Assembly (NCBI RefSeq): GCF_023516215.1
Contig: NZ_CP097349.1
Span: 248,001 to 312,000 of the forward strand
From: Cytobacillus pseudoceanisediminis
GTDB lineage: Bacteria > Bacillota > Bacilli > Bacillales > Cytobacillaceae
DNA length: 64,000 bases
Reading direction: 5' to 3'
The position numbers and the translations under genes were made by a program. The notes under the pieces were generated by a model, which was not told the origin of the DNA, ran no database searches, and saw only the letters and a program-made list of their open reading frames with translations. Shown here piece after piece: positions 40,589-49,799 of the stretch (within the stretch, counting starts at the first letter, position 1; each line of letters begins with the position of its first letter).

Positions 40589-41461
40589 TTAGCGTTCAAC
40601 CGGCTTTTTATTTTCATCCAGAGTAAAGCCTTCCCCCAGTACGTCATGGACAGCTGTAACCGATACAAATGCATGCGGATCAACAGCTGTGATGACATTT
40701 TTCAAACGAACAATTTCATTGCGGCCAACTACACAATAGAGCACTTCCCGTTCTATCTTAGTGAAGGAGCCGTGGCCTTTTAACACGGTGACACCCCGGT
40801 CCATTTCTTTCATGATTTTATCGGCAATCGCTTCATTTTGTTCTGAAATGATCATCGCTCCCCTTGCTGCATAGGCGCCTTCTTGCATAAAATCAATTAC
40901 TTTGGCACCGATAAAAACAGCAACAAGAGTATACATGGCCTCCCTGTAATCCAAGTATGTAATTAAAGAAAGTGCTATAACAAAAAAGTCAAAAATGAAC
41001 ATCGTTTTTCCCATGCTTACCCCTGCGTACTTATGGGTAAGCCTCGCGATTATATCCACTCCGCCTGTTGTGCCCCCATACCTGAAAATGGTCCCAAGTC
41101 CAATCCCGATGAAGACTCCGGCGAATAGAGAAGCAAGAGTTAAATCCTCTTTTAGAGGCATTTCGATCTGGTACCGCTGAAAAATCCACAAGAAAATGGA
41201 CACAGCGACCGTTCCGATAATCGTGTAAACAAAAACATTCCTGCCAAGAAGTTTCCACCCTATAAAGAAAAGGGGTATATTCAGCAGCAAGTTTGTATAA
41301 GAAGGATCCCACTTGAACAGGAAATATAAGAGCAGTGTTATCCCGGTGAATCCGCCTTCAGCCAAATTATTCTGCATATTAAAATGAACAAGGCCCCACG
41401 AAAAAATGGCCGCACCAAGCAAAATGAAAAAAATATTCTTAAATTTTACTCCAAAATGCAT
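40589..41461 (-). CDS. ypjC: YitT family membrane protein YpjC
   Basis: 290 residues: five or six transmembrane helices (about residues 10-180) with NLAEGGFTGITLLL and RYGGTTGGVDIIARL, then a cytosolic C-terminal domain of the DUF2179 type (GAMIISEQNEAIADKIM, GVTVLKGHGSFTK). Family function unsettled; transport or second-messenger sensing has been suggested. Start ATG 41461 follows GGAGGG; 9 upstream in-frame codons lack a ribosome site. It is transcribed against its neighbours. Confidence 0.88.
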   Translation of the reverse strand: MHFGVKFKNIFFILLGAAIFSWGLVHFNMQNNLAEGGFTGITLLLYFLFKWDPSYTNLLLNIPLFFIGWKLLGRNVFVYTIIGTVAVSIFLWIFQRYQIEMPLKEDLTLASLFAGVFIGIGLGTIFRYGGTTGGVDIIARLTHKYAGVSMGKTMFIFDFFVIALSLITYLDYREAMYTLVAVFIGAKVIDFMQEGAYAARGAMIISEQNEAIADKIMKEMDRGVTVLKGHGSFTKIEREVLYCVVGRNEIVRLKNVITAVDPHAFVSVTAVHDVLGEGFTLDENKKPVER

Positions 41462-41679
41462 ATTATCCCTCCACTGCCTGAATATCACAATACCAAAGCG
41501 TATCTAATTATATAAGATACAGAATATAAGAGCAATGACCTTTCCGGGACAAGATGGCAGAGGGGAATCAAATAAGCTCGATGATAAAAAATATTTGTAA
41601 AATAGCCGATCTTTAGCTTAACATGAAAAGTGGTAATCTCCGTATATAGATACACCTATAAAAAGCAGAGGTGAAATAA

Positions 41680-42012
41680 ATGCAACCAGCAAAATCAATG
41701 AAAGATATGCAAACAGAAGTAGACACATACATAAGCCAATTTAAAGAAGGTTATTTCAGTCCATTGGCCATGCTTGCAAGAATGACTGAAGAACTTGGGG
41801 AACTATCCAGGGAAGTAAACCATTACTATGGTGAAAAACCCAAAAAATCCACCGAGGAAGAAAAAGCGATCGAAGAAGAGCTTGGAGATATGCTTTTTGT
41901 TCTAATATGCTTTGCTAATTCCTTAAATATTGACTTGGAAGAAGCGCACGATCGTGTCATGAAAAAATTCAGCACACGTGATAAAGACAGATGGACAAGA
42001 ATTGAAGAATAG
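41680..42012 (+). CDS. ypjD: MazG-like nucleotide pyrophosphohydrolase YpjD
   Basis: 110 residues, cytosolic, with the metal-binding pattern [13 protein letters not shown] and [17 protein letters not shown] of MazG-type enzymes that hydrolyse (d)NTPs to monophosphates. The true substrate is unknown. ATG 41680 follows AGAGGTG. It is the first gene of a long operon (dapB, mgsA, bshB1, bshA, cca, birA). Confidence 0.85.
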   Translation: MQPAKSMKDMQTEVDTYISQFKEGYFSPLAMLARMTEELGELSREVNHYYGEKPKKSTEEEKAIEEELGDMLFVLICFANSLNIDLEEAHDRVMKKFSTRDKDRWTRIEE

Positions 42013-42026
42013 AAGGAGAGAAAACA

Positions 42027-42830
42027 ATGGATAAAGTTAAAATTGTTATAGCGGGACCGCGGGGACGAATGGGAAGTGAAGCCGTCCAGCTTGTTAATCG
42101 AACAGAAAATTATGAAATAGCTGCAGTGATCGACCATAAAAATGGAGGAGGCTTTCTTGGCGATTTTGAAGGGTTTTCACAGTTTGGCCAGGTTCCGGTT
42201 TACACAGATCTTGCCTTATGCTTTCAGGAACTAAAACCAGATGTGCTTATTGATTTGACCACTCCGGAAGTAGGAATGTTCCACACGAAAACAGCACTGG
42301 AGTATGGTGTTAGACCAGTTGTTGGGACAACAGGCTTTTCGAAGGAAAATTTGAAAGAGCTTGAAGAACTTTGCCAGGAAAAAGGAATCGGCTGCATTAT
42401 TGCCCCAAACTTTGCACTTGGTGCTGTATTAATGATGAAATTCTCACAATTAGCAGGAAGATATTTTAACGATGTGGAAATTATAGAGCTCCACCATGAC
42501 CAGAAATTGGATGCTCCATCTGGAACTGCAGTGAAAACAGCAGAAATGATTGCTGATGTAAGAGAGAACAAAGAGCAGGGCCATTCACAGGAGAAGGAAA
42601 CGATTCCTGGTGCAAGAGGCGCAAACTTTGATGGCATGCATATACACTCTGTACGGCTTCCTGGCCTGATTGCTCATCAGCAGGTTATGTTCGGTTCGGA
42701 GGGACAAACATTGACCATCCGCCATGACTCCTATAACAGGGCTTCCTTTATGTCTGGAGTAAAACTTGCTGTCGATACAGTTTTAAAAATTGATACTCTC
42801 GTCTACGGCCTCGAAAATATTATTGATTAG
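42027..42830 (+). CDS. dapB: 4-hydroxy-tetrahydrodipicolinate reductase
   Basis: Lysine and meso-diaminopimelate synthesis, also the route to spore dipicolinate. 267 residues: NAD(P) site [11 protein letters not shown] near residue 9, [16 protein letters not shown], and the catalytic segment [16 protein letters not shown] 42027 follows AGAAGGAGAG, 14 bases after ypjD. Confidence 0.96.
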   Translation: MDKVKIVIAGPRGRMGSEAVQLVNRTENYEIAAVIDHKNGGGFLGDFEGFSQFGQVPVYTDLALCFQELKPDVLIDLTTPEVGMFHTKTALEYGVRPVVGTTGFSKENLKELEELCQEKGIGCIIAPNFALGAVLMMKFSQLAGRYFNDVEIIELHHDQKLDAPSGTAVKTAEMIADVRENKEQGHSQEKETIPGARGANFDGMHIHSVRLPGLIAHQQVMFGSEGQTLTIRHDSYNRASFMSGVKLAVDTVLKIDTLVYGLENIID

Positions 42831-42844
42831 AAAGGGGTGCCACC

Positions 42845-43267
42845 ATGAATATTGCCTTAATTGCCCATGATAAGAAAAAGGATGATATTGTAAGATTTGC
42901 AATCGCCTATAAATCAATTCTTGCTGAACATACCCTTTACGCTACTGGAACAACCGGTTCACGCATCATGAAGGAAACTGGCCTTTCCATTCATCGTTTT
43001 CAGTCTGGGCCACTTGGCGGGGACCAGGAAATTGGTGCTTTAATTGCTAACAATAAAATGGATGTAGTATTTTTCTTTAGAGATCCTCTGACTGTTCAGC
43101 CTCATGAGCCGGATGTTTCAGCTTTGGTGCGCCTCTGTGATGTATATGCGGTCCCATTGGCGACTAATATGGGCACTGCTGAAATTATTATTAAAGGACT
43201 GGAACGCAATGATTTATCATGGAGGAATATTGTAAGTGAAAAAGGTGACATGAATGAACCTGGATAA
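42845..43267 (+). CDS. mgsA: Methylglyoxal synthase
   Basis: Converts dihydroxyacetone phosphate to methylglyoxal, a bypass of lower glycolysis under phosphate limitation. 140 residues with [28 protein letters not shown] (catalytic Asp) and [16 protein letters not shown] 42845 follows AAAGGGGTG. The last 14 bases overlap bshB1; bacillithiol made by bshB1/bshA detoxifies methylglyoxal, so the pairing makes sense. Confidence 0.95.
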   Translation: MNIALIAHDKKKDDIVRFAIAYKSILAEHTLYATGTTGSRIMKETGLSIHRFQSGPLGGDQEIGALIANNKMDVVFFFRDPLTVQPHEPDVSALVRLCDVYAVPLATNMGTAEIIIKGLERNDLSWRNIVSEKGDMNEPG

Positions 43268-43967
43268 TCTTGATATTCTGGCATTTGGTGCGCATGCTGA
43301 TGATGTTGAAATTGGCATGGGCGGCACAATTGCCAAATTTGCCTCAATCGGAAAAAAATTGGAATATGCGACTTGACCCGGGCCGAGCTTTCTTCTAATG
43401 GGACGGTTGAAATCCGTAAAGAGGAATCACTGAAAGCAGCTGATATTCTGGGGGTTAGTGTGCGGGAAACACTTAATCTGCCTGACAGGGTTTATATTAT
43501 AATCAGGAATACATAAAAAAGATTGCGGAAATGATCCGTAAATACAAGCCTGTTCTTGTGTTTGCACCTTACATGGAGGACAGGCATCCTGACCATGGCC
43601 ATTGTGCCCGGCTGGTGGAAGAAGCCGTCTTTTCGGCCGGAATAAGAAAATACGAAACAGGGGGGATTTTGCTCCGCATAAGGTGAAAAGCCTTCACTTT
43701 TACATGATAAATGGTTTCCATAAGCCTGACTTCCTAATTGATATCTCATCTTTTATGGATAAAAAAGCTGAAGGGCTGGAGTCTTATCAAAGTCAATTTG
43801 TAAAAAAACCTGGTTCATTTGATACTCCGCTTGTCAACGGTTATATTGAGACTGTTGCAGCGAGGGAAGGCCTATTTGGAAAACAGGCAGGGGTGGAATA
43901 TGCAGAGGGCTTTAAAGTCAATAAGCCCTTAATGATTAATATGGATATATTCGGTGGAGAATTATGA
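43254..43967 (+). CDS. bshB1: Bacillithiol deacetylase BshB1 (three frame breaks)
   Basis: Zinc deacetylase that releases acetate from GlcNAc-malate in bacillithiol synthesis. Start ATG 43254 after AAAGGTGACATGA reads [20 protein letters not shown], with the zinc motif AHADD; later [15 protein letters not shown] supplies the other metal/catalytic residues. Breaks at A7 (43352-43358), G3 (43488-43490) and G6 (43660-43665) each heal with one added base, giving about 238 residues, the usual size. Its stop overlaps the bshA start (ATGA). Confidence 0.86.
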
Positions 43968-45107
43968 GAAAAAATTAAAAATAGGTATCACCTGCTATCC
44001 CACGGTGGGAGGATCAGGTGTTGTTGCAACAGAACTGGGTAAAATGCTGGCTGAAAAAGGCCATGAAATACATTTTATTTCATCAAGCCTCCCTTTTAGA
44101 CTGAAAAGGATGTACCCAAATATTTTTTATCACCAGGTAGATGTAAATCAATACTCCGTGTTCCAATATGCTCCTTACGATATCGCGCTTGCAAGTAAAA
44201 TGGCAGAAGTGATAAAACGTGAAGGACTTGACCTTCTTCATGTGCATTATGCAATCCCGCATGCAGTTTGTGCGATTCTGGCTAAGCAGATGAGCGGCAC
44301 GGATATTAAGATTGTTACCACCCTTCATGGAACGGATATTACAGTTCTCGGGTATGATCCATCCCTGACAGATGCGATCCGTTTCGGAATCGAAAAGTCT
44401 GATGGCGTTACAGCTGTATCCAATGCGCTCATTTCGCAAACTTATGACCTGATAAAACCTGATAAATCTATAAGAGCAGTTTATAACTTTATAGATGAAA
44501 GAATATACAAGAAAACCGACTCTGCTTATCTTAAAGAAGAATATGGCATAAAACCGGATGAGAAGGTTGTCATCCATGTTTCCAATTTTCGCGGTGTAAA
44601 GCGGGTACCTGATGTTGTTAAGGCTTTTGCAAAAATCACGGAAGAAGTTCCTTCCAAGCTGCTATTAGTAGGAGACGGACCGGAAATGACCGTTATATGC
44701 AGGCTGGTGAATGATCTGCAGCTTAAAGATAAGGTCTTGTTTTTGGGAAAACAGGATAATCTGGAGGAGCTATACAGCATCAGTGATTTAATGCTCTTAT
44801 TATCCGAAAAGGAAAGCTTTGGACTTGTTGCTCTCGAGGCAATGGCATGCGGAGTGCCGTGCATCGGCACTAATACTGGGGAATTCCAGAAGTAATCAGC
44901 GACGGTGAGACAGGTTATATTTGTACTCTGGGGGATATAACTGATATCTCAAAAAAAGCAATTAAACTGCTTAATGATGAGTCCCTGCTTGAAAGGTTTG
45001 CTTCCCAATCCATTTCACTCGCTAAAGGAAGGTTCAGTGCCAGTCAGATTGTCATTCAATATGAAGAGTTTTATTATGAACTTTTGGAAAAAGGTGACCT
45101 TCGATGA
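43964..45107 (+). CDS. bshA: Bacillithiol glycosyltransferase BshA (two frame breaks)
   Basis: Joins UDP-GlcNAc and L-malate, first step of bacillithiol. GT4 glycosyltransferase: [20 protein letters not shown] at the start, [54 protein letters not shown]. The ATG at 43964 overlaps the bshB1 stop but is one base out of frame across A6 (43969-43974). A second break at G4 (44878-44881) hides [15 protein letters not shown] and the last 70 residues. With both healed the protein has about 381 residues and ends at 45107, overlapping cca by four bases. Confidence 0.88.
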
Positions 45108-46312
45108 ATGAAGCTTTTTTAAGGGCAGTTCCTGTCCTCGAGAATATAGAAGCGGCAGGTTATGAGGCCTATTTTGTAGGAGGCTCCGTACGGGATTTTA
45201 TCCTTGGCAAGGAAATTGCGGACGTCGATATTGCCACTTCCGCTGCCCCTGAGGAAGTCAAAACCATATTCCCAAGAACACTTGATGTGGGCATCGAGCA
45301 TGGCACTGTGGTTGTACTGCATAATGGCATACCCTATGAAATTACAACTTTCAGGTCAGAGGCTGAATATCTGGATTTTAGGAGGCCTTCAAAGGTTCAA
45401 TTTATCAGGTCTCTAAAAGAGGATTTGAAAAGAAGAGATTTTACAATGAACGCCATTGCTATGGATAAGAAAGGGCATCTTATTGATCCATTTAACGGCA
45501 GGGGAGCAATAGAAGAGAAAAGAATCTGCACCGTTGGACAGCCTGCTGAGAGATTTACTGAAGATGCACTTCGAATGATGAGAGCAGTCCGCTTTTATAG
45601 TCAGCTTGCATTCGAAATTGAAAAAAACACTTATGATGCTTTGGCATCTTTGGCTCATTTACTTGAAAACATTGCAGTTGAAAGAAAGCTGGCAGAATTC
45701 GAAAAACTATTAGCAGGAACCAGCCGGATGAAAGCTCTTATGATAATTGGGGAAACAGGACTATCTAAGTATCTGCCAAATATGTCTGGCTTCCAAAAGG
45801 AATTAATGCAGGCAGAAGATTATAATGCAGCTGAACTGACAGTGGATGAAATGTGGGCCTTTCTTGCATGCATCTTTAACTTGGACGAGTCGCAGGCTGA
45901 AGCCTTTTTCAAAAGCTGGAAACTGCCTGTAAAGAAAATAAAAAAGATATTGGCAATTAATAAATGGATTCGGTATAGAGCCAAAAATATGTGGGATGCC
46001 TATTCCCTTTACCAGGCAGGATGCGTTTCACTAAACGCCGAGCGGGTCCTCAACGTAATCGTGCATGAGGACTCAAGCAGGGGAACCGATATCCTGGTGA
46101 GTAAATATAATTGCCTGCCGATTAAAGAGAGAAGCGATCTTCAGCTTACCGGAGATAACCTGATGGATTGGTTTGGCAAACCTCCTGGACCCTGGATTAA
46201 AGCAATTCTTGAAAAAACGGAGGAAGCTGTCTTGCGCGGCGAATTGAATAATAGCAATGAATCCATAAGGGAGTGGCTCATAAATTGCAATCAGAAATTA
46301 GGAAAAAATTGA
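45104..46312 (+). CDS. cca: CCA-adding tRNA nucleotidyltransferase
   Basis: Adds or repairs the 3' CCA end of tRNA. 402 residues: head domain FVGGSVRDFILGKEIADVDIAT (20-residue part FVGGSVRDFILGKEIADVDI) with the catalytic Asp pair, TFRSEAEY, RRDFTMNAIAMD, DPFNGRGAIEEKRI and RFTEDALRMMRAVRF, then a helical body. Named papS in older B. subtilis lists. Overlaps bshA (ATGA) and birA. Confidence 0.95.
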   Translation: MNEAFLRAVPVLENIEAAGYEAYFVGGSVRDFILGKEIADVDIATSAAPEEVKTIFPRTLDVGIEHGTVVVLHNGIPYEITTFRSEAEYLDFRRPSKVQFIRSLKEDLKRRDFTMNAIAMDKKGHLIDPFNGRGAIEEKRICTVGQPAERFTEDALRMMRAVRFYSQLAFEIEKNTYDALASLAHLLENIAVERKLAEFEKLLAGTSRMKALMIIGETGLSKYLPNMSGFQKELMQAEDYNAAELTVDEMWAFLACIFNLDESQAEAFFKSWKLPVKKIKKILAINKWIRYRAKNMWDAYSLYQAGCVSLNAERVLNVIVHEDSSRGTDILVSKYNCLPIKERSDLQLTGDNLMDWFGKPPGPWIKAILEKTEEAVLRGELNNSNESIREWLINCNQKLGKN

Positions 46313-47268
46313 TTGATGCTTTTACGAAGAGCAAGGAGGAATACCTTTCAGGCCAGTATTTAGCCGACCTGATTGGCTGCTCAAGAACGGCTGTATGGAA
46401 GCATATTGAAGAGCTGAGGAAAGAAGGCTTTGAACTGGAAGCGGTCAGAAGAAAGGGATATCGGATTACGAAAACACCTGAAAAGGTTACTCCTGATGAA
46501 ATCAGGCTGGGTCTGCAGACTGAAACACTTGGCCGTCAAATTCATCATGAAGAAAGTGTTGACTCAACACAGAAGATTGCTCATCGCCTTGCTTACGAAG
46601 GTGCGCAGGAAGGAACGGTCGTCATCGCGGAGGAACAGCTTTCAGGCAGGGGAAGAATGGACAGGAGATGGCATTCCCCGAAATCAACAGGCGTATGGAT
46701 GAGTGTTATCCTGAGGCCGAATATTCCACCTCCGAAAGCACCGCAGCTGACGCTCATTACAGCGGTGGCTGTTGTACAGGCGATTGAAGAGCTGACAGAT
46801 TTAACACCGCAAATTAAATGGCCGAATGATATATTAATGAACGGGAAGAAAGTTACAGGAATCCTGACGGAACTGCAGGCGGATGCAGACCGCATTATTT
46901 CAATAATCATCGGCATCGGAATCAATGTTAACCAGGAGCTTGATGATTATCCAGATGAACTTAAAGACATTGCCACTTCTATATCCATTGAAAAAGGCGA
47001 AAAGCTTTCAAGAGCGGAGCTGATTAGAGTATTACTGGCAAAACTGGAAAACCTTTATAAACTGTATTTAGATAAAGGCTTCTATCCGATTAAGCTTTTA
47101 TGGGAAAGTTATGCTGTCAGCATTGGTAAGAACCTTACTGCAAGAACTATTACCGGCAGTATATATGGCAAGGCTCTTGGAATTACAGAAGATGGAGTCC
47201 TGATGATCGAAGACAGCAGCGGAAAGGTCCATCATGTCTATTCTGCGGACATTGAGCTGGATGTTTAA
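46285..47268 (+). CDS. birA: Biotin-protein ligase and biotin repressor BirA
   Basis: Biotinylates acetyl-CoA carboxylase and pyruvate carboxylase and represses biotin genes when loaded with biotinyl-AMP. About 327 residues: N-terminal winged helix (about residues 15-60, DLIGCSRTAVWKHIEELRK), ligase core with GRGRMDRRWHSP, KWPNDILMNGKKVTGIL and IGIGINVN, and a C-terminal SH3-like domain. TTG 46285 has AGGGAGTGG at good spacing; a GTG at 46273 lies within that site. The start overlaps the end of cca. Confidence 0.93.
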   Translation: MQSEIRKKLIDAFTKSKEEYLSGQYLADLIGCSRTAVWKHIEELRKEGFELEAVRRKGYRITKTPEKVTPDEIRLGLQTETLGRQIHHEESVDSTQKIAHRLAYEGAQEGTVVIAEEQLSGRGRMDRRWHSPKSTGVWMSVILRPNIPPPKAPQLTLITAVAVVQAIEELTDLTPQIKWPNDILMNGKKVTGILTELQADADRIISIIIGIGINVNQELDDYPDELKDIATSISIEKGEKLSRAELIRVLLAKLENLYKLYLDKGFYPIKLLWESYAVSIGKNLTARTITGSIYGKALGITEDGVLMIEDSSGKVHHVYSADIELDV

Positions 47269-47312
47269 TTGTTTGCCTAAAATTTTTATAGCCAATTCTT
47301 TTGCCTTTTTGA

Positions 47313-47475
47313 TATACTTTTTATGGGCAGTATCCTTAAAAGAACTGCACCTTTTTTGAGCGAATCATAAAATAAATAGATATCTGCCTAGATCCAAAAA
47401 AATGGACCGGGACAGAGGGATGAACTGATATATGAGCTATTGCAAAATCCTTCTGCCTACAGAAGGATTTTTTAA
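47313..47475 (+). promoter_or_regulatory. Structured leader and attenuator-like terminator before panB
   Basis: A -10-like TATACT (47313-47318) is followed by a folded leader. Hairpin 1: GGGCAGT pairs with ACTGCACC, leaving a bulged A (about 47325-47352). Hairpin 2: TCTGCC..TCC pairs with GGA..GG..CAGA with bulged GA (about 47384-47418). Then an intrinsic terminator, AAATCCTTCTG/CAGAAGGATTT plus T run (47445-47473), ends 62 bases before panB. The bulged purines and position suggest the 'pan' RNA motif described upstream of panB in Firmicutes; I could not compare the consensus. It could instead just terminate birA. Nothing else is visible in this 265-base gap. Confidence 0.5.
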
Positions 47476-47534
47476 TGTTCTGTTTTTTAACTCATTTGGA
47501 AGTTTTATTGCCTCTTCCTGCATAAGGAGGACGA

Positions 47535-48374
47535 ATGATGAAGCAAACAACTGATTTTCTAAAAATGAAGGAACATGAAGAGAAAATTGTAATGCTGACA
47601 GCTTATGATTTCCCTGCTGCCAAACAGGCCGAAGGGGCCAATGTGGACATGATTCTTGTGGGGGACTCGCTTGGGATGGTAGTGCTGGGCTATGATTCAA
47701 CTGTTCCAGTTACAATGGAGGATATGATTCATCATGGAAAGGCTGTCAAACGTGGAGCAAAAAATACATTTATTGTGATTGATATGCCGTTTATGAGCTA
47801 TCACTTGTCCGCAAAAGATACACTTATAAATGGAGCAAGGCTCATTCAGGAAACAGGGGCACATGCTGTTAAGCTTGAAGGCGGTGATGAAGTCGCACAA
47901 CAAATCGGAGCGTTAACAAAAGCAGGCATTCCTGTTGTTGCCCACCTGGGCCTGACACCACAATCTGTGGGGGTCCTTGGGGGATATAAAGTTCAGGGGA
48001 AAAACGCTGAAGCAGCCAGAAAGCTGATTGATGATGCCAGAGAATGTGAGAGGGCTGGAGCTTTCGCTCTTGTCCTTGAGTGTGTTCCAAAACAGCTGGC
48101 AAAGCAGATTACTGATGAATTGACGATTCCTGTCATTGGGATCGGGGCCGGCAAGGATACAGACGGACAGGTTCTTGTTTACCATGATGTATTGGGATAC
48201 GGTGTAGAGCGTGTTCCAAAGTTTGTGAAACAGTATGAAAACCTGAACCCAATTATCGCCGATAGTCTTGCAGCTTATTCCGCAGAAGTGAAGAACGGAT
48301 CATTTCCTGATGATTCCCATTCCTTCAAGATGAAAGAGGAAGAGCTGCTGAGCTTGTACGGAGGAAAAGCATGA
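47535..48374 (+). CDS. panB: 3-methyl-2-oxobutanoate hydroxymethyltransferase
   Basis: First committed step of pantothenate synthesis, forming ketopantoate. 279 residues with [91 protein letters not shown] 47535 follows AAGGAGG; a second ATG is adjacent. The stop overlaps panC (ATGA). Confidence 0.96.
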   Translation: MMKQTTDFLKMKEHEEKIVMLTAYDFPAAKQAEGANVDMILVGDSLGMVVLGYDSTVPVTMEDMIHHGKAVKRGAKNTFIVIDMPFMSYHLSAKDTLINGARLIQETGAHAVKLEGGDEVAQQIGALTKAGIPVVAHLGLTPQSVGVLGGYKVQGKNAEAARKLIDDARECERAGAFALVLECVPKQLAKQITDELTIPVIGIGAGKDTDGQVLVYHDVLGYGVERVPKFVKQYENLNPIIADSLAAYSAEVKNGSFPDDSHSFKMKEEELLSLYGGKA

Positions 48375-49228
48375 GAACGATTACTGATATAAGAGAAATG
48401 CAAAGTATTGCTTTACAGCTTAAGAGGGAAGGAAAGACAATTGGATTCGTCCCGACAATGGGTTATTTACACGAAGGTCATCTCTCCTTATTAAGTGCCG
48501 CCAGAGAAGAAAATGATGTGACAGTGGTAAGCATCTTTGTCAATCCGCTTCAATTCGGCCCTAAAGAAGATTTAGCGACATATCCCAGGGATTTCGAGCG
48601 TGACAGCAGCCTTGCAGAGAAAGAGGGGAATGACTACATCTTCTTTCCTTCAGCAGAGGAAATGTATCCTGAGACTCCGTCTGTAACAGCTAAAGTACAG
48701 GATCGTACGGATGTTTTATGCGGAAAATCCAGGCCGGGACATTTCGATGGTGTTGCAACGGTCCTTATAAAGCTCTTTAACATTGTACAGCCTGATAAAG
48801 TATATTTTGGGATGAAGGATGCTCAGCAGGTGGCCGTTGTTGATGGGCTAGTACGAGATTTCAATATTCCAGTGGAAATTGTCCCTGTTCAGACGGTCAG
48901 AGAAGAAGATGGATTGGCTAAGAGCTCAAGAAACGTACATCTTCTTCCGGCAGAACGAGATCAAGCAGCAGCTCTCCATCAAAGTCTTAAGATGGCGGAG
49001 TCCGCTATAGATGAAGGGGAACAAGATCCCCGGAAGATTCTAGCCTGCATGAAGGAATTCATCACAAAAAATACAAGCGGGGAAATAGATTATATTGAAA
49101 TCCTATCCTATCCCCACCTTAAACAGCTTTCCCGCCTGGAAGGTAAAATCATCATCGCAATGGCCGTTAAATTCTCAAAGGCCCGTTTAATAGATAACGC
49201 TATAATATCAGTAAAAAAACAAAGCTAA
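48371..49228 (+). CDS. panC: Pantothenate synthetase
   Basis: ATP-dependent condensation of pantoate and beta-alanine. 285 residues: [15 protein letters not shown] (HIGH-like), [46 protein letters not shown] and the KMSKS-like DGLAKSSRN. Four-base overlap with panB indicates coupling. Confidence 0.96.
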   Translation: MRTITDIREMQSIALQLKREGKTIGFVPTMGYLHEGHLSLLSAAREENDVTVVSIFVNPLQFGPKEDLATYPRDFERDSSLAEKEGNDYIFFPSAEEMYPETPSVTAKVQDRTDVLCGKSRPGHFDGVATVLIKLFNIVQPDKVYFGMKDAQQVAVVDGLVRDFNIPVEIVPVQTVREEDGLAKSSRNVHLLPAERDQAAALHQSLKMAESAIDEGEQDPRKILACMKEFITKNTSGEIDYIEILSYPHLKQLSRLEGKIIIAMAVKFSKARLIDNAIISVKKQS

Positions 49229-49242
49229 GGGAGGAAGACAGC

Positions 49243-49626
49243 ATGTTTCGCACCATGATGAATGGCAAGATCCATCGTGCAACAGTAACAGAAGCCAATC
49301 TTAATTATGTTGGCAGCATCACTATCGATACAGACATTATTGAAGCAGTAGGCATGGCTCCCAATGAGAAAGTTCAAATTGTTAATAATAACAATGGAGC
49401 ACGATTTGAAACCTATATTATACCCGGTGAAAGAGGGAGCGGCGTAATCTGTGTTAATGGTGCAGCTGCACGCCTTGTACAGGAAGGGGATATTGTCATT
49501 ATCATTTCATATGCTCTCGTTCCTGATGAAAAGGTGCCTTATCATGAACCAAAGGTAGCGATAATGGACAGCAGCAATCGGATCGCTGACATGATACATG
49601 CAGAGCCGGAAAGTACAGTTTTTTAA
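49243..49626 (+). CDS. panD: Aspartate 1-decarboxylase
   Basis: Makes beta-alanine for panC. 127 residues. The pro-enzyme self-cleaves at Gly24-Ser25, visible in LNYVGSIT, creating the pyruvoyl cofactor on the alpha chain. [12 protein letters not shown] and the C-terminal half are typical. ATG 49243 follows AGGGAGGAAG. Confidence 0.96.
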   Translation: MFRTMMNGKIHRATVTEANLNYVGSITIDTDIIEAVGMAPNEKVQIVNNNNGARFETYIIPGERGSGVICVNGAAARLVQEGDIVIIISYALVPDEKVPYHEPKVAIMDSSNRIADMIHAEPESTVF

Positions 49627-49640
49627 ATAGAGTTTTATAA

Positions 49641-49677
49641 AGTGCTGAACTCCTATGGAGATTCAGCTCTTTTTTAT
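49641..49677 (+). terminator. panBCD terminator
   Basis: GCTGAA-C-TCC, loop TAT, GGA-GA-TTCAGC with flanking pairs, then TCTTTTTT. Confidence 0.85.
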
Positions 49678-49799
49678 AAACAGCCTGAATAACTGCATAG
49701 TTCAAGTGGAAGAAAAATAATAAGGGGAAAAGCTATTTGCCTTTTTCTTTTTCCGTTTTTATGATACCGTTTGAATGACTGAATATTGAGGTGTTAGCC

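Noticed and set aside
47319..47475. T-box riboswitch before panB
   Set aside because: No T-box sequence of the AGGGTGGNACCGCG type and no specifier loop could be seen.
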